Below, in pieces: positions 22,519 to 34,740 of a DNA stretch of 64,000 nt (its first letter is position 1; the number at the start of each line of letters is the position of its first letter). The position numbers were made by a program, and so were the translations under genes. Under the pieces are notes generated by a model. That model made no database searches, had not been told where the DNA came from, and was given only the letters and a program-made list of their open reading frames with translations. The stretch is from Mycteria americana. Taxonomy: Eukaryota; Chordata; Aves; Ciconiiformes; Ciconiidae. The stretch spans positions 209,900,387-209,964,386 of the forward strand of contig NC_134365.1 of the NCBI RefSeq assembly GCF_035582795.1, given 5' to 3'.

Positions 22519-25500
22519 GAGGACCCAAATGCAAAGATCTATTTCCCCTCTGAGGAATCAGTATAGACTGTTGCAAGGCAACAGAGGAAATATTCTGCAG
22601 TTCTGACTACGTTTGCAGCACAGTAGTCATTCTCCTCTTTAGAGAGTAGGTGATGAGTCACATTATAGGCGTCATACAGACTGAGTCTGGCTTAGCCACC
22701 TAAATGAACACTTGGGCCCACAGTGCTGTCTCTGATAAGCAGCTGGGGCAATTTACTGAGATTTTAAACATCAAATTACGTTGTGCAAACATAATGGCAA
22801 CAACTTGCAGTAACTAAAAAATTAAGAGAGTGCATTAATGTGGCCATGCAAGATAAGCACGAATTCTTCCAGTGTAACTTAACAGAAAGTGGGAGTTACT
22901 CAGAATCATGATGCATGGCTTACCTGAATTGCATAAAGCCCAAATCAGAGTTCTTTGGGGCCAGGGGAGTAGATTTTTGAGGAGTTAGGAAGGGTTAAGT
23001 ACTGTGTTGTCCATTCTGAAAAATTGGACGTGAGCTGGCAATGTATGCTCGCAGCCCAGAAAGCCAACCGTATCCCGGGCAGCATCAAAAGCAGTATGGC
23101 CAGCAGGTTGAGGTTGGTGATTCTGCCCCTCTACTCTGCTCTCGTGAGACCCCACCTGGAGTACTGCATCCAGCTCTGGAGTCCCCAATACAAGAAAGAG
23201 ATGGACCTGTTGGAGCGGGTCCAGAGGAGGGCCACAAAATGATCAGAGGGATGGAACACCTCTCCTGTGAAGACAGGCTGAGAGGGTTGGGGTTGTTCAG
23301 CCTGGAGAAGAGAAGGCTCTGGGGAGACCTTATTGTGGCCTTTCAATATATAAAGGGGGCTTATCAGAAAGATGGAGAGACATTTTTTACCAAGGCCTGT
23401 AGAGATAGGAGAAGGGGCAACGGTTTTAAACTGAAAGCGGGTAGGTCTAGATGGACATAAGGAAGAATTTTTTTATGATGAGGGTGGTGAGGCACTGGAA
23501 CAGGGTGCCCAGAGAAGCTGTGGATGCCCCATCCCTGGAAGTGTTCAAGGCCAGGTTGGATGGGGCTTTGAGCAACCTGATCGAGTGGAAGATGTCCGTG
23601 GCCCTGATGATCTTTAAAGGTCTCTTCCAACCCAAACCATTCTATGATTCTGTCCCTGTACTTTGTGCTGCACATGAAATTAATTAGATGTAGCTTAAGA
23701 TAAGATGCAGGGCGCAGGGTTTTGAATCCAGTTAGGAACTGTTCCTGCATCCTGCTGTATGCATATACTCTTTTATTAGTCTTTTGTGGCTGAGCAATTT
23801 AGTGAAAGGGAAGATATTGTTAACGCTCTAGATTCTTTAACAAGTTGCTCTTCCAGAAGCAAAACTAATGAAACCTAATTTCTCATGGATTCGTCCGTAA
23901 GAAATCCCCTCATTCATTATGCCACTCAACTGGTAACAGATATGCTGATTGGCTAGGCAGCTGCTGCCAGCTGTATCGCTTAATGGTGAACATCTGTTGG
24001 CTTTTTTCCATAGGAACTGTACCTGAGATTTGTCATTCAGTACCCTTTTTCCAGCATTCATTGTAATAAATGAAGTGCTTTTATATTTTAAGGGGTTGAA
24101 ATTCAGCAATGGTATATATGCTATTAGACTGAGCTAATATCATCAGTTCTCCCTTGTACCATGTACAGATAGGAGATTTACAAACCAGATGAAAAATCCC
24201 AGTAAACAGATTGAGACTTACTCTCAAGTAAACTTATGTTGAAGATACTATTTCCATACCTTAAGTGTGAGTTAGATATGTAAATATTCTGAGATTTGAT
24301 ATATCTTACACCTATCTCCCTGGTTACCAAAGCTGAAGGAAATTGTCTCTATTCCTTTTCCTTCTTCATCCCTGTTCTTCTGGCAATATTGGTGGGAATG
24401 CACCCATCAACTTAAAAGTACTCAGGACTCCATCTCAAATATATCCCTTTTAGGAAAAGTACTGCCCCACTTGATGCCCCCCTTCTTTCTGTTAACAATA
24501 TCTCTGTACACTTTTGTTGGCTTCTCTAGAATAATAAAATAACATTTATGTTTGGTGTAACTTTATTCTTACAAAGGAAAACTGTCCTGAAATAAGTGAG
24601 TTTTGTACCACATAATGGAGTATGCCTTCTCAGAGCCTTCCTGACTGGTCTTAATTTCTGCTGCCTTCTAAATTTTCTGAAAACTCGGGACTGTATGATT
24701 TTTATTTAAAAACTTTGCTATCAAAATGAATGGTCAATTTCTCATTTTGCCACATTTAAACTGTTTGCTACCAAGTTAAAAAACAAGTGTGGGAAATTTT
24801 GGCTTACTGATTACTGATAATATTTCAAGAATATTTTGATTGAAAATGAAAATTTGCAAATTGTTCCAGTGATTAGTTTTACTCATTTTTTGATACCTAC
24901 CACATCCGAAATGATGTTTCTCTCACCTCCTCTTTGTTCACCTAAAAAGCGTGAGCTATCTACTTCTTTCTTGTTCCTGCAGGCATTTTTTTCCAGATCT
25001 ATATTTTTCTGTCTCTGACAGGGATACAGAAGTATCCTGTTAGAGTTTCTTGGGAGAAAGTGCCTCCATAGGTTTAGTAATCTTGTCTATGACATCACCA
25101 GTTGGACTAAGAAAATGCCATCACCAATTTCTATTTCAGTAGGAAACTGATATTTGATTTGGCTTGGCAGGGGCTGACATAATGTTTGTGTGCGTATAGT
25201 CTCTCTTAAACTTTGACAATTCCCCTCACTGAGATTGGAGGAAGTGGTAATATTTGTGTGGCTGTTGTTTTACCTGAAGAGTTTCTACAAGACAGAGAAT
25301 GTGAAGTATCATTACATCATGTTTACATCTGTCTTCACCACAGGAAATGAAAAGATTGATTAGAAGAGCTGTATATGTAAAATTTAGATCAAGTTTTCCA
25401 GGACAGGCTGTAAATGCTAGTACTTGTACAGCATTAAGTACAAAGAGGACTTGTACCCCCTGAGATTTTCTATATAGAGAAGTACTCAGTAAGAATATTT

Positions 25501-28500
25501 CTAGCAGAAAAATTCTGTGCAAATATGTAATGATGGGAAAAGTCAGAAATCTGACCAGTCTTTCATACTTCCTTCTCCACATTAGAGAATTTGAGTGGAG
25601 TTTGGGGGTGAGAAAATATAATGTTTGTTCTGATAGGCCATTTTTAATTGTCTTTAGTGTCACTTTTCGAAGTAGTAGCTCTAATTAAGACAAAGTACCT
25701 GTCTTGATGGAACAATGAAGAGAGCTCAGTATGTGATTAGACTTGGCGCGGGTGATTAATGATCATACTTGGAAATTACTTTAGTTCCTGTAATGTTTCG
25801 ATAATCTGCTCTAGTTTAAGTTCTGTAGCTGGAGACTGTGGTAGTGATAAAGTTCACACAAGGTATTTATGCACAGGATCAGGCTTACTGATGTGATGTA
25901 CTTCTGGGGGGGAAGACCCTTTTTGGTCTACGTTCTATGCCCAGTCCTTGCAGTGAAGTATTAAAATAAGTGATTTTTCTCCCCATGTCCCTCAGTTTTT
26001 GGAAAGAAAGTCATTCATGGATCACATGGGATGGTAAACTTTGCTAATAGTAGATAGCTGTTACTGTCATTTTTTCAACAGTGAAGGCTTCTCCTGTTTC
26101 CAAAAAGCAGCTATTTCTAGCAGTTCAGCAGGCAATTACAGGCAATTCCCATGCTTAACTCCTCTAGTTTACTTTTGTTTGGGTAAATAAAGACTTGTAG
26201 TTTTATCCTTCTTTAAGTCTGTCTGGATAAACAGAGTGGGTGTGTTAGATAAACACATGTAAATACAATACCACTCCAAGAGAAATATCCAGCACACACA
26301 AAATAGACTTATAAAGTTGACTTCGATTCTGCTTTGAGAAGTAAGAAATACCAATTTCTAATCTGAATCTAGAGGTGAGACAAAAGAATGTAAGACAGTA
26401 TGATCTACCAGCCAAGGAACAATATGAGAAATATGTGAAATGGTATTGAAAGAACCTGATAATAACTCCCTCAGTGGCTCTGCTTCCCTGAATAGTTTAC
26501 ATGAATTTTGATGTTTTTCTAGGTAGTAAGCGGTGGCATGGGGCTCTTTTGGTTTGTTGGTTTTTTTTCCTGTTGCTTATTAAATAAAATGTAGACACAG
26601 TTTCTTTAGATTGCTCTGGGGATTATATTCTTAAATTAAAAAATGGTGTGTGTTCAAGATGGTTTATTCTACAGTTTAAACAGAGCAGCAATTGCATGCA
26701 CCTTGTGCCCAAAATTTAAGGACAAGAAAACTGACTTGGGTGCAGTCAGACACTGCTCCAAAGTTAAGCAATTCACCAGGTGAGCGGCATGGTACGTGAG
26801 CCTGCCTAGCTGGGAATACCCCAGGAAATACACGTATGTATCACTGTAATCATTCAACATGGCTCAGAACCCTCGCTGAAAACCAAATAATGGAAATGGC
26901 TGAAAATTCAAAGCTCTAGTTTGCAAAATCCTCCACAGGACTGCTATTAAGCATGTGCCGTTCCAGTGGAGTTAACGTAACTTTGAAGCAATTTGATATG
27001 TGATTTCTAAACACAGATGAACAAGGTATGTGCCTAGGTTTAAGCATGTACTCAAGTTTTTAAGCGACATAGGCTCAGCACAGTCTTTCTGTTCCATTTT
27101 TGGAAAGTTATTAGCACAATGGGACGTCTATGGTGAGAATTCCTGGCTGTGAACCCAGCACAAATAAGTGCTTTGCTGATCTGGAAGGGGCTGCCGACTT
27201 AGGGAACTCGGAGATTTGACAGCAGTAGTGAATTCACACAGAAAAAATGCTCCAGCATGACAGCTCATGTGAGATTACAATATCATGTAAAAAGGTCACA
27301 AATTAATGTAGACGGAAGGAATAAAAGTAAGCAGTTATTCAGGACCTGTTACATTAATGTCTTATCGTGTGTGTTTATTAGAATGCCGATGACACGAATC
27401 GCAAGTGATGTTAGGATGATGTTAAGAACCGATTGCTTTTAAGAAAAGGGACAACTAGCCAGTTCAAAAACGCCAGCGGTATCCAGGGGCTGTAACATTC
27501 GCCAGGGTCTTCTGGACAAAACTTGAAAAGCTGAGGGATGGATTTAGGGTATTTCCTTCCCTGAAACAGCAGGGGCAGCATTTGCTGTGTCTTGAGCGAC
27601 CGGGACTTGCGGCGCAGCCCTGCAACCAGCTGCCTCTCGCCCTGAAAGGGATGCATTAAACCGCAAAACACGTGAGATGCTGCTCGGCAAAAAGTGAATC
27701 GCAAACGTCTGAAGTTAAAATTAAAAAATCTTTGATTTGAAAGATCATTCTCTGAGTTCTACAAAATCTTGTAAGAGAGAGAGAATTCCTGCAGCTACCC
27801 CAGTATCTTCCGGAGCAGCACCACCGATTTCGTACTCCCACAGCAGCTTTGAAACCCCAGCCAAGACTTTGTTTAAAACACCCTTGCTTATTCTCCACGA
27901 GGTTCCTGTGTTACTGGTACACGTGCGGTCTGTGACTGACCCTCTTAAACCCAGCAGTGGCATCTGAGCTATAAAGAATGAATAAAAGCCCTAGCGAGGC
28001 CTGAAGCAAAGGTAACGTCTATTTTACAAACATTAAAATTTCGTATTTTTTTCCAACTGTGCCAGCCCATTGTTCTCCACAGATGCATGCTACCGTTATG
28101 TATCAAATAATAACCCACTCTTCCTCAGTTCTTCAAGGTTAAACAAAAAAATCCCTTTTTCCTGTTAGCAATAATGTCTTCCTGTGAACGTAGCACATCC
28201 ACAAGCCCGGCTTCCCCAGACCTTGTCCCTCAGTGAAGAATCAAAGTCTTTGCTGGGGCAAACGTGGGTCTGAATGTGCTGGAGACTCTGGCCGGTGCTC
28301 ACACAGCCAGATCCTGGAAACCCACATGGATGTTTGTTGCAACATGAAGGAGATGGGGGTCATGAAAACGGGGGCTTTCATGTTTCCCACATGTCCAGTG
28401 CTGCATATCTTTTATGCGTTTTGGGGGAATTTCCAGGAATGTGTCATTTCATCGTTGCCATTTAAAGCATTTGCATGTATGACCTTGGAAGGGGATAAAA

Positions 28501-29100
28501 CCACTGGAGAGGGTTATCGTTAGTTCCTCCTCATCCTCAGCTTCATGCTCCCGGTAATGTTGTGACAGAATTTGTGTATTTTTCTGACTGGACCCACTGC
28601 AGAACTAAATGAATGATGCACCCTTGTATTAGGGACTGTAGAGTCCCAAAAGACCCTAAGGATTTTCCATCAGGGATGTGTCCCCACATGCTTGGGGGCC
28701 ATTTTTATTCCCAAAGAGGTATTTGGGAATTCAGATAATACAGCCACAGTAGCACAATGGCGTGTTGCTTTAATAAAGCCGACCAGCTCCCAGCTATTTC
28801 TGCATCCTCCTTCACAGCTCACCTACAGCAACACGCAGAACCTGATGGCTGCAGCAAGGCCAGTACCAGGGGTCAGATCTCGCAGTCGGCCACCCCTGCT
28901 CCAAACAGAGGAGTCGGGCAAGAGAAGCACCAAGGCTGTGGCTTTCCCAGGGAGGAACCAAAGCGCAGGCACTACGTGACTTGCCCCGGACACCCAAGAA
29001 GCTCAAGTCAGAGCCCGGAGCTCCCACATCCCAAGCCTGACCTCGTGTCGTGCACTCGCCCCGCGCATGAGAGCGCCCTAGAAGGCACCGCTTGTTTTTC
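22519..29100. other. CCDC82-MAML2 intergenic region
   Basis: About 6.6 kb between the two genes. Apart from the CR1 at 23.0-23.65 kb, no gene or repeat was recognised. Open frames are short and lack family motifs. AT-rich to about 27.4 kb, then rising GC towards the MAML2 CpG island. Confidence 0.6.
23010..23652 (+). mobile_element. 5'-truncated CR1 LINE
   Basis: The 3' part of a bird CR1. The region around 23080-23240 encodes the end of ORF2 with [14 protein letters not shown] and VQRRATK; after a frame break it continues with [22 protein letters not shown]. The tail ends CCATTCTATGATTCTG, the CR1 3' octamer repeat with barely two units. Frame breaks make it dead. A short stretch before the tail is missing relative to typical copies as I recall them. 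The 5' boundary near 23010 is approximate. Confidence 0.92.
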
Positions 29101-29474
29101 TACCGTCTGTTCCAGAGAAATCCAGCTGGGAGAGGAGCGCGGCGCCGTGATTTATTTGAGAACTCCCTCGCACTCGCCTGAAGGTCTCGCCGCCGGGGGA
29201 GGAGGGAGAGCGGGAGGCTGCGCTCCGCGGCGGCTGCTCAGGCGCGCACCGCCCGCCCGCGCCCCGGCCCGGCACCCAGGTACTGAGCGAGGAGGGGAAA
29301 GGGGATTTCCTTGGCTTCCTCCCATGCAAATACCTCCCGCGGAGCGGCGGCGGCCCGACTCCCCTCCGCGGCCGCTGGGAGGCTCCGCGCCTCGCCCCGG
29401 CCTCCCCGGCGCCGCGTCCCCGGCCGCGCGGTGACACCCGCCTCCCGCCCCCGCAGCGCCCCGCACCGCCGCGC

Positions 29475-29515
29475 CGCTCCGCTCCGCTCCGCTCCGCACC
29501 GCTCCGCTCCGCACG
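29475..29515 (+). repeat. (GCTCC)n short tandem repeat
   Basis: About seven GCTCC/GCACC units in the MAML2 CpG island. Confidence 0.8.
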
Positions 29516-30742
29516 CACGGACGGGCAGCGGGCAGCGCCGGCGCGGGCACCCGGCGGCGGCGGCGTCCGGCGGAGGCAGCGCCGATAACCCACCGGCAAC
29601 CAGCCACCCCAGCGGGTCGGGGATGGAATATACAAAAACACAAAGGAAAAGTGGCTGGACTGCTCTGGGTGCAAAATGCTGGAAGTTTGTAAGTGCAACT
29701 CTCCGTTTGTAATTACTGTCTGAAGAGGGGCTGGCTTGGCTTTTTTTTTTTTCTTCCCCCCTTTTTTTTTCCCCCGTGCTTTTCTTTCGAAACTGTACTT
29801 GAAACTATTCGATATCTGGGAGTATAAGGGAAAGTACGAGAGAGGAGTTCTTTGCCTGGGTTCGTAGCTTGCTGCTTTATTACTAAGGGGGGAAATAAGC
29901 ACTGAAAGCAATACGGAATTTATCCAGTGGCTGGATTAACTGAAGGCGAAGCGCGGTCTGGAAGTCCACTGACTGACATTGTTCCGGACCGGGGGATCCG
30001 TCTCTTATTTTTAGAGGAACTACAATTTAGCGGCAGACAGTTGGACACAGTAATAAACCGAAGAGCGGCCAGCAAAGAGCGGGCGAGAGGAACGAGAAAG
30101 CACAAAGACTAAACTAACCCGAGCCGCCTCCTCCTCCCTCCCCGGCTCTTTATTTGCACATTTACTAAGACTTTAAAAAAAAAAAAACAACCCCAACAAA
30201 CCCCACTCCACCAAATCTACAGATTTTTGGTCCGCCGGGGGGTTCCTCCGTGCCGCCGAGCACGGCAATGCCTTTCCTTGCATAAATTTCCACTTCAAGG
30301 AATAACGTCCCCGCTCCCCCGAAATAAAATAAAATCCATAAACCTGCCAAGTCTCACTCATTCCCGAGGGAGATCTGCTTCGTCCAGGGATTCGTTTTGG
30401 AGGCAGCGGCTCGCTTTATTTTTTTTTCCGCCCTCCTCCCCCGGCGGAGACCCCCTCCCCGTCCCCCCGTCCCCCCTCCCCGGGCGCCCTTCCCGCCCCG
30501 CGGAGCCCCTCGGCGGGGGCCGCCCGGCCCCGACCCCCGCCCCTCCCGCCCGGCCGATGCTGGCACAACCCTAGCGGCCGCCGGACGCCCCCTCCGCCCC
30601 GTCCCACCCCCGATCTGTCAACCCCCCGCGGGGCCGTCACCGCCCGGGGGCCGGGTGGGGGTGGGCTGGGGGCGCGGGGCTGACCGCCCTCCGCCCCGCC
30701 GCCAGCCCCCGGGCTCGGGCTCCCGCCGCTGCCCCCGCCTCT

Positions 30743-30766
30743 CCCCCCCCCCCCCCCCGCCCCCCC
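30743..30766 (+). repeat. C-run before MAML2 start
   Basis: Sixteen C, one G, then seven C, about 55 bases upstream of the ATG. Its G-rich complement could form a quadruplex. Confidence 0.85.
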
Positions 30767-30820
30767 TCCATGCGGCAGTGAGGACCGACCCATCCGGAGG
30801 GCCAGGACCGGCAGCCAGCG

Positions 30821-31228
30821 ATGGGCGACACGGCTCCCCCCCAGGCCGCGGGGCTGGGGGCCGGGCTGCTGGGGGGGGGCCCGGCGGCGCCCCGGGTGCA
30901 CAGCGCCATCGTCGAGCGGCTGCGGGCCCGCATCGCCGTCTGCCGCCAGCACCACCTCAGCTGCGAGGGGCGCTACGAGCGGGGCCGCGCCGAGAGCTCC
31001 GACCGCGAGCGGGAGAGCACCTTGCAGCTCCTCCACCTCGTGCAGCAGGGGCAGGGCGCCCGCAAGGCCGGCAAGCACCCCAAGGCGGCCGCCGCCGCCG
31101 GCGCGGCCACCCCCGCCGCCGCCGCCGCCGCCGCCGCGCCCCCGGACTACCACCAGCACCTCCTCAGCAACGGCGGCATCAACGGGGAGCAGCCGGCGGG
31201 GGAGCAGCGCGCCTCGGCCCTCCTGGCG
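30821..31228 (+). CDS. MAML2: MAML2 exon 1, Mastermind-like 2 (partial gene)
   Basis: ATG in good context (AGCGATGG) opens 136 codons ending phase 0 at GCG|GTGAGT. The start MGDTAPPQAA and the block HSAIVERLRARIAVCRQHHL with CEGRYERGRAESSDRERE are those of MAML2. This Mastermind N-terminal helix (about residues 25-80) binds the groove formed by CSL and the Notch intracellular domain and recruits co-activators in the nucleus. A basic GARKAGKHPK and an Ala run (89-106) follow, then PPDYHQHLL and NGEQ. Human exon 1 encodes about 171 residues; the bird version lacks the long Pro, His and Asn/Gly runs. No later exon is in the window, in line with the very large first intron. Confidence 0.95.
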
Positions 31229-34200
31229 GTGAGTCACAGCGCCCCCTGTCGGCGGGGAGGGGCCGCGACGCGCGGCTGCGAGGAGAAGCCCCTGCCCCGC
31301 TCAGGCACCCCCGCCCCCGCAGCCGTCCCTCAGGCGAGGCGCGAAGGTGGGGTCAGCGCCGAGGCCGAGGCCCGTCCCCACCCGAGGGCGGTCCTGGGGG
31401 GGGGGGGGGGGTGTCCGTGGCCACCCGGCTCGGCCCGCTGCTCCTCGTACCCCCTGCCACGGTCCCTACCGGGTGCCGGGCCCCGCGGTGGCATCGCGGG
31501 TCTGAGGAGCGGTGGGCGGGTCTGCCAGGCCCGGAGCGGGGCAGCGGAGGGACGTGTCCTCCCTCGAAGGGATTTGGGGACTGCTTGGGTTTTTTTAAAC
31601 CAGGCTGTGGTCCTAAGAATGCGTCACGTGCCTCTGCCATCGCCCCGCCAAGGCGGTGACAGCAGGCATCCCTGAGGGGGGGCACCAGCGGCAAACGCTG
31701 TCAGCGCATCCCCAAGCAGGGGTGAAAAGTAGCGCTGAAGTATCGCCCATGTTCAAAACTGCCCCCCTGCCCCATTTTATCCCGTTCGCCAGGGCTTCAG
31801 GCAGCTATTTCCACTCGAGGCAGCGGTTTGCTGCCGTGTCCCTCGAACGCGGCCGATACTTAGGCACGAGGCAGACGGGCAGTGCCGAGAAACGAGAGCC
31901 CGTGCGTGCGGTTCAGCTGCGTACCTCAGCGACCGGCAGGCGCGTGCAGAAGCAGCGCTGCGCGGGAGCGCACGGCGACGTTCAGCCGAGCGACAGCGTC
32001 TCGCGCCCGGTGCTCCGAGCACCAGAAAGGGTCGGTTTGTTATCACCACCGGCTGTGTTTCGCGAGCAGAGTTACAAGAGTTTTCCAGGCGCTGCCACTT
32101 TGTAAATGATACGTTGACCTTTTTCAACTGGAAATTACTCTGAACATGTCAAGGAGGCGAAGCCTTGTCTCCTGTTACTTTATACGAGCAGTCCGTGTAC
32201 CATGCTTTTGAAGGCGTGTGCTGCGCTGTGCTGCCTTCCAACTCTTAATTCTCGGCACACATGCGAAATATTAAGAGGAGTGACTGCGTCCTGATAGGCC
32301 CGTGGCTGCTATTCGAACGGCTGGAAATAGATCGCTCCCTCCGCTCGAGACATCAAACCTATCTTTCTTAGTGCCTGACGTATGCTAAAACAGGACCTTT
32401 GTGGTTGTTTCTCCTTTCTTACCCGTGAGTTCGCTGCAGTGCATGGATCAATGTTTGGGGCTGCATTACTCAGCATCGTTTAGTGAGGGTGATGATGTAA
32501 GCATTAATGCGATAACATTGTGTCCGAGGGGAGTTTAGGCGCTTCGACCTGACTCAGTGTTCAGATTAAATCTCCCCACGTTCCTCGTCACAATCAAGAA
32601 AGCCATTATCTTATTTTTCCAGTGCGTATTAATGAAATGCTTTGCACTTGTCTTATGGGAAAAAAAGAAAGGCTTTTGCCTAATAACGTACGTCCCAGAA
32701 AAATCTACTTTCTGAAATCAGGGAACAGGCCTGTGTGGGGTTTTTTTGTTTTCAGGTTTTTTTACTAGTTGTTACTATTATTATGAAATAGCTGGAGGCA
32801 GCTGTTTGAAAGTGCTAAATGAAACAACTCCAAAGAAAATATTGAAAGATTTTCCTCTTTTAAATGCCGAGAGATTGCCCTTGTTTCTGAAATACTGGTA
32901 ACGATTGTTAACCTGCTCTTTGCTGGAGAATGCCATGCACAGCCCTTGCTCCATGCTGCATGTTGCATTACCTCCCAGATAACTCTGCACATACATGTCT
33001 TTGACAAGGGAGAAGTCTGACAAAGTCCCCCTCGTTTTTGCACGCTAGCATTCGGTAATCCTGCTGACAAGGTACGTGACTTCACTGAGCATGACGTTTG
33101 GGGCCCTGAACCATGTTTTGACACTGAAGAAATGCTGGCTCATGAAGCAGTATTGTAATGGTATCACTGCACATCGCTGATCCTCCCACTCTGTGCTTGA
33201 CACAGACATTCCTCATTTGCTGCTCTGGTAGGACTGCCTAATTAAGGAACAGAGAAAGGCATCGGTTCAAAGTGACGTCTCTGTGTCATGGAGGCACATG
33301 TTCCCCTTACCAAGAGCTCCTTAGAACATTGTTGCAAATATTAAAAAGGAAAAGCAAACCACACAGTGTCTGAGGGGGATGAATTCAAGTGGCTGAGGGT
33401 CATATACCAGGTAGCACAGCATTGTGCTCCTGTTCTTGAAAATTCAGAGGGCAGGGATGGGCCAGGAAATAATGGGGTCTTGCTTTTGCTCCAGCCATAG
33501 CTGGAGGAGGAATTTGCTCTACCAGTTATTCCAAGGGTACTTGAAGAGGAAGGACATGGCAGACTAAGCCTGTTGCCTTGTGCATTACAAAGGGATGGGG
33601 AAGAGAAACATCTCTAAGCAGAATTCATCCTCTATGGGGTGTTTCCCAAGAGGAAATCCAGTGGAAGCCTTATATGCACTATTCCTCTAATGCCAGGCTT
33701 CTTGCTTATAGCAAACCCTTTTTGCTTGTGCGCAGGGTCCTGGAACAAGGTGCAGCTCTGAGCTTCAGTTGTGGCAGGTAGAGCTCTGGCAGAAGGAAGC
33801 ACAAGGCAGGAGCGTTTGTGTGAGTCTCACACACTGAGAATGTGAGATTGGACACATCTCTCACTCCATAGGGGGATTGTAAAGCTCCACCTGCCTTGCT
33901 GCAGCTTCACCAGTTAAAAAAAATCCACACAGATAAGCGCAAAGGCAGTCATAACTCTCTTTGGGGAGTTCTGGCTATCAGGACGCTCTTTGTTCTGCAA
34001 AACCAAGACTGTCCCCACACTTCCTCTCCTGAAAATAGCTGGGTTGTTTCCTTTGCTTTGCAGGTCCCACTGCTCTTCTTACAAGTGCGCCTGCCATGTT
34101 TAGTGGCATTGGATGGGTTGTTTACACAGTTGGACTCAAGAGTAAATAATTGACACTTGATAACATTTGAGACGACGTTCACTTGAACATATCAAAGAGC

Positions 34201-34605
34201 TTGAAGTGATTATCTGACGTTGTTGATACTGTTATTTGATAATTATCTTTTCCCAGCGGACATTTTAAAACCGGCAGAAGGAAGAGTTTTTAGTGGGGTT
34301 TGGTTTGGGCGTAATTTGGCAGTGTTTCTTTGATTTTTGAGAAAGCATCTTTGGCAGCAGCATTTTCTAATTGGAGAGTGGAGAGCAGATTTTTTAGCTG
34401 GACCAATGGATGTGGGTGCACATCAAGGAGAAATTTATTCTTCGGGACACGGCTAGGAAAGCTTTTGTACTTTCTGCCTCCCTGCATTTCCCAAGAGCTG
34501 ACATTTGTTTATTTATATGGTGGTGTTACTTTTCATGGTGCAGAGTGGAACAGATAAAATATTCTGTCTTTCTTTTACACATACATCTATATGTATGTAT
34601 ATGTC

Positions 34606-34662
34606 CTCCAGCACTTAGCTGTTTATATTATTTATGTTATACATAAACAGTTAGCTCTGGAG
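34606..34662. repeat. Imperfect inverted repeat
   Basis: The left arm begins CTCCAG..CT.A.CTGTTTAT and the right arm is its near complement ATAAACAGTTAGCTCTGGAG, with an AT-rich loop of about 15 bases. It ends where the tRNA-like sequence starts. Confidence 0.7.
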
Positions 34663-34740
34663 GGCATTCCTCAGTGGCTTAAGCATTGAACTGGTAATAC
34701 CAAAGTTCTTGTACAGCAGTTTCAAATCTCCGGTGGCCGA
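34662..34740 (+). other. tRNA-like sequence with pol III A and B boxes
   Basis: An A-box-like TTCCTCAGTGG with TTAAGC and, 33 bases on, a B-box-like GTTTCAAATCT. The middle CTGGTAA resembles an anticodon loop (GGT, Thr). Acceptor arms pair poorly, so this is a tRNA-derived SINE head or decayed tRNA rather than a working tRNA. Confidence 0.4.

Larger units (their letters stand above)
29130..31560 (+). promoter_or_regulatory. MAML2: MAML2 CpG island, promoter and 5' UTR
   Basis: A 2.4-kb CpG-dense block around exon 1. It includes a (GCTCC)n patch at 29475-29515, a short ATG frame with a strong donor at 29689, a 16-C run at 30743-30758 just before the start codon, and a 16-G run at 31396-31411 inside intron 1. 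No TATA box was recognised at a convincing site. Long frames here (up to about 420 codons) are stop-poor only because of base composition. Confidence 0.75.

Noticed and set aside
28757-29911. 225-codon plus and 277-codon minus frames upstream of MAML2
   Set aside because: CpG-island composition with few stops; Arg/Pro/Ala-rich, no domain, and they overlap each other.
30397-31659. 420-codon plus-strand frame and 273-codon minus-strand frame over MAML2 exon 1
   Set aside because: GC-rich shadow frames of the CpG island; the MAML2 frame at 30821 is the recognised one.
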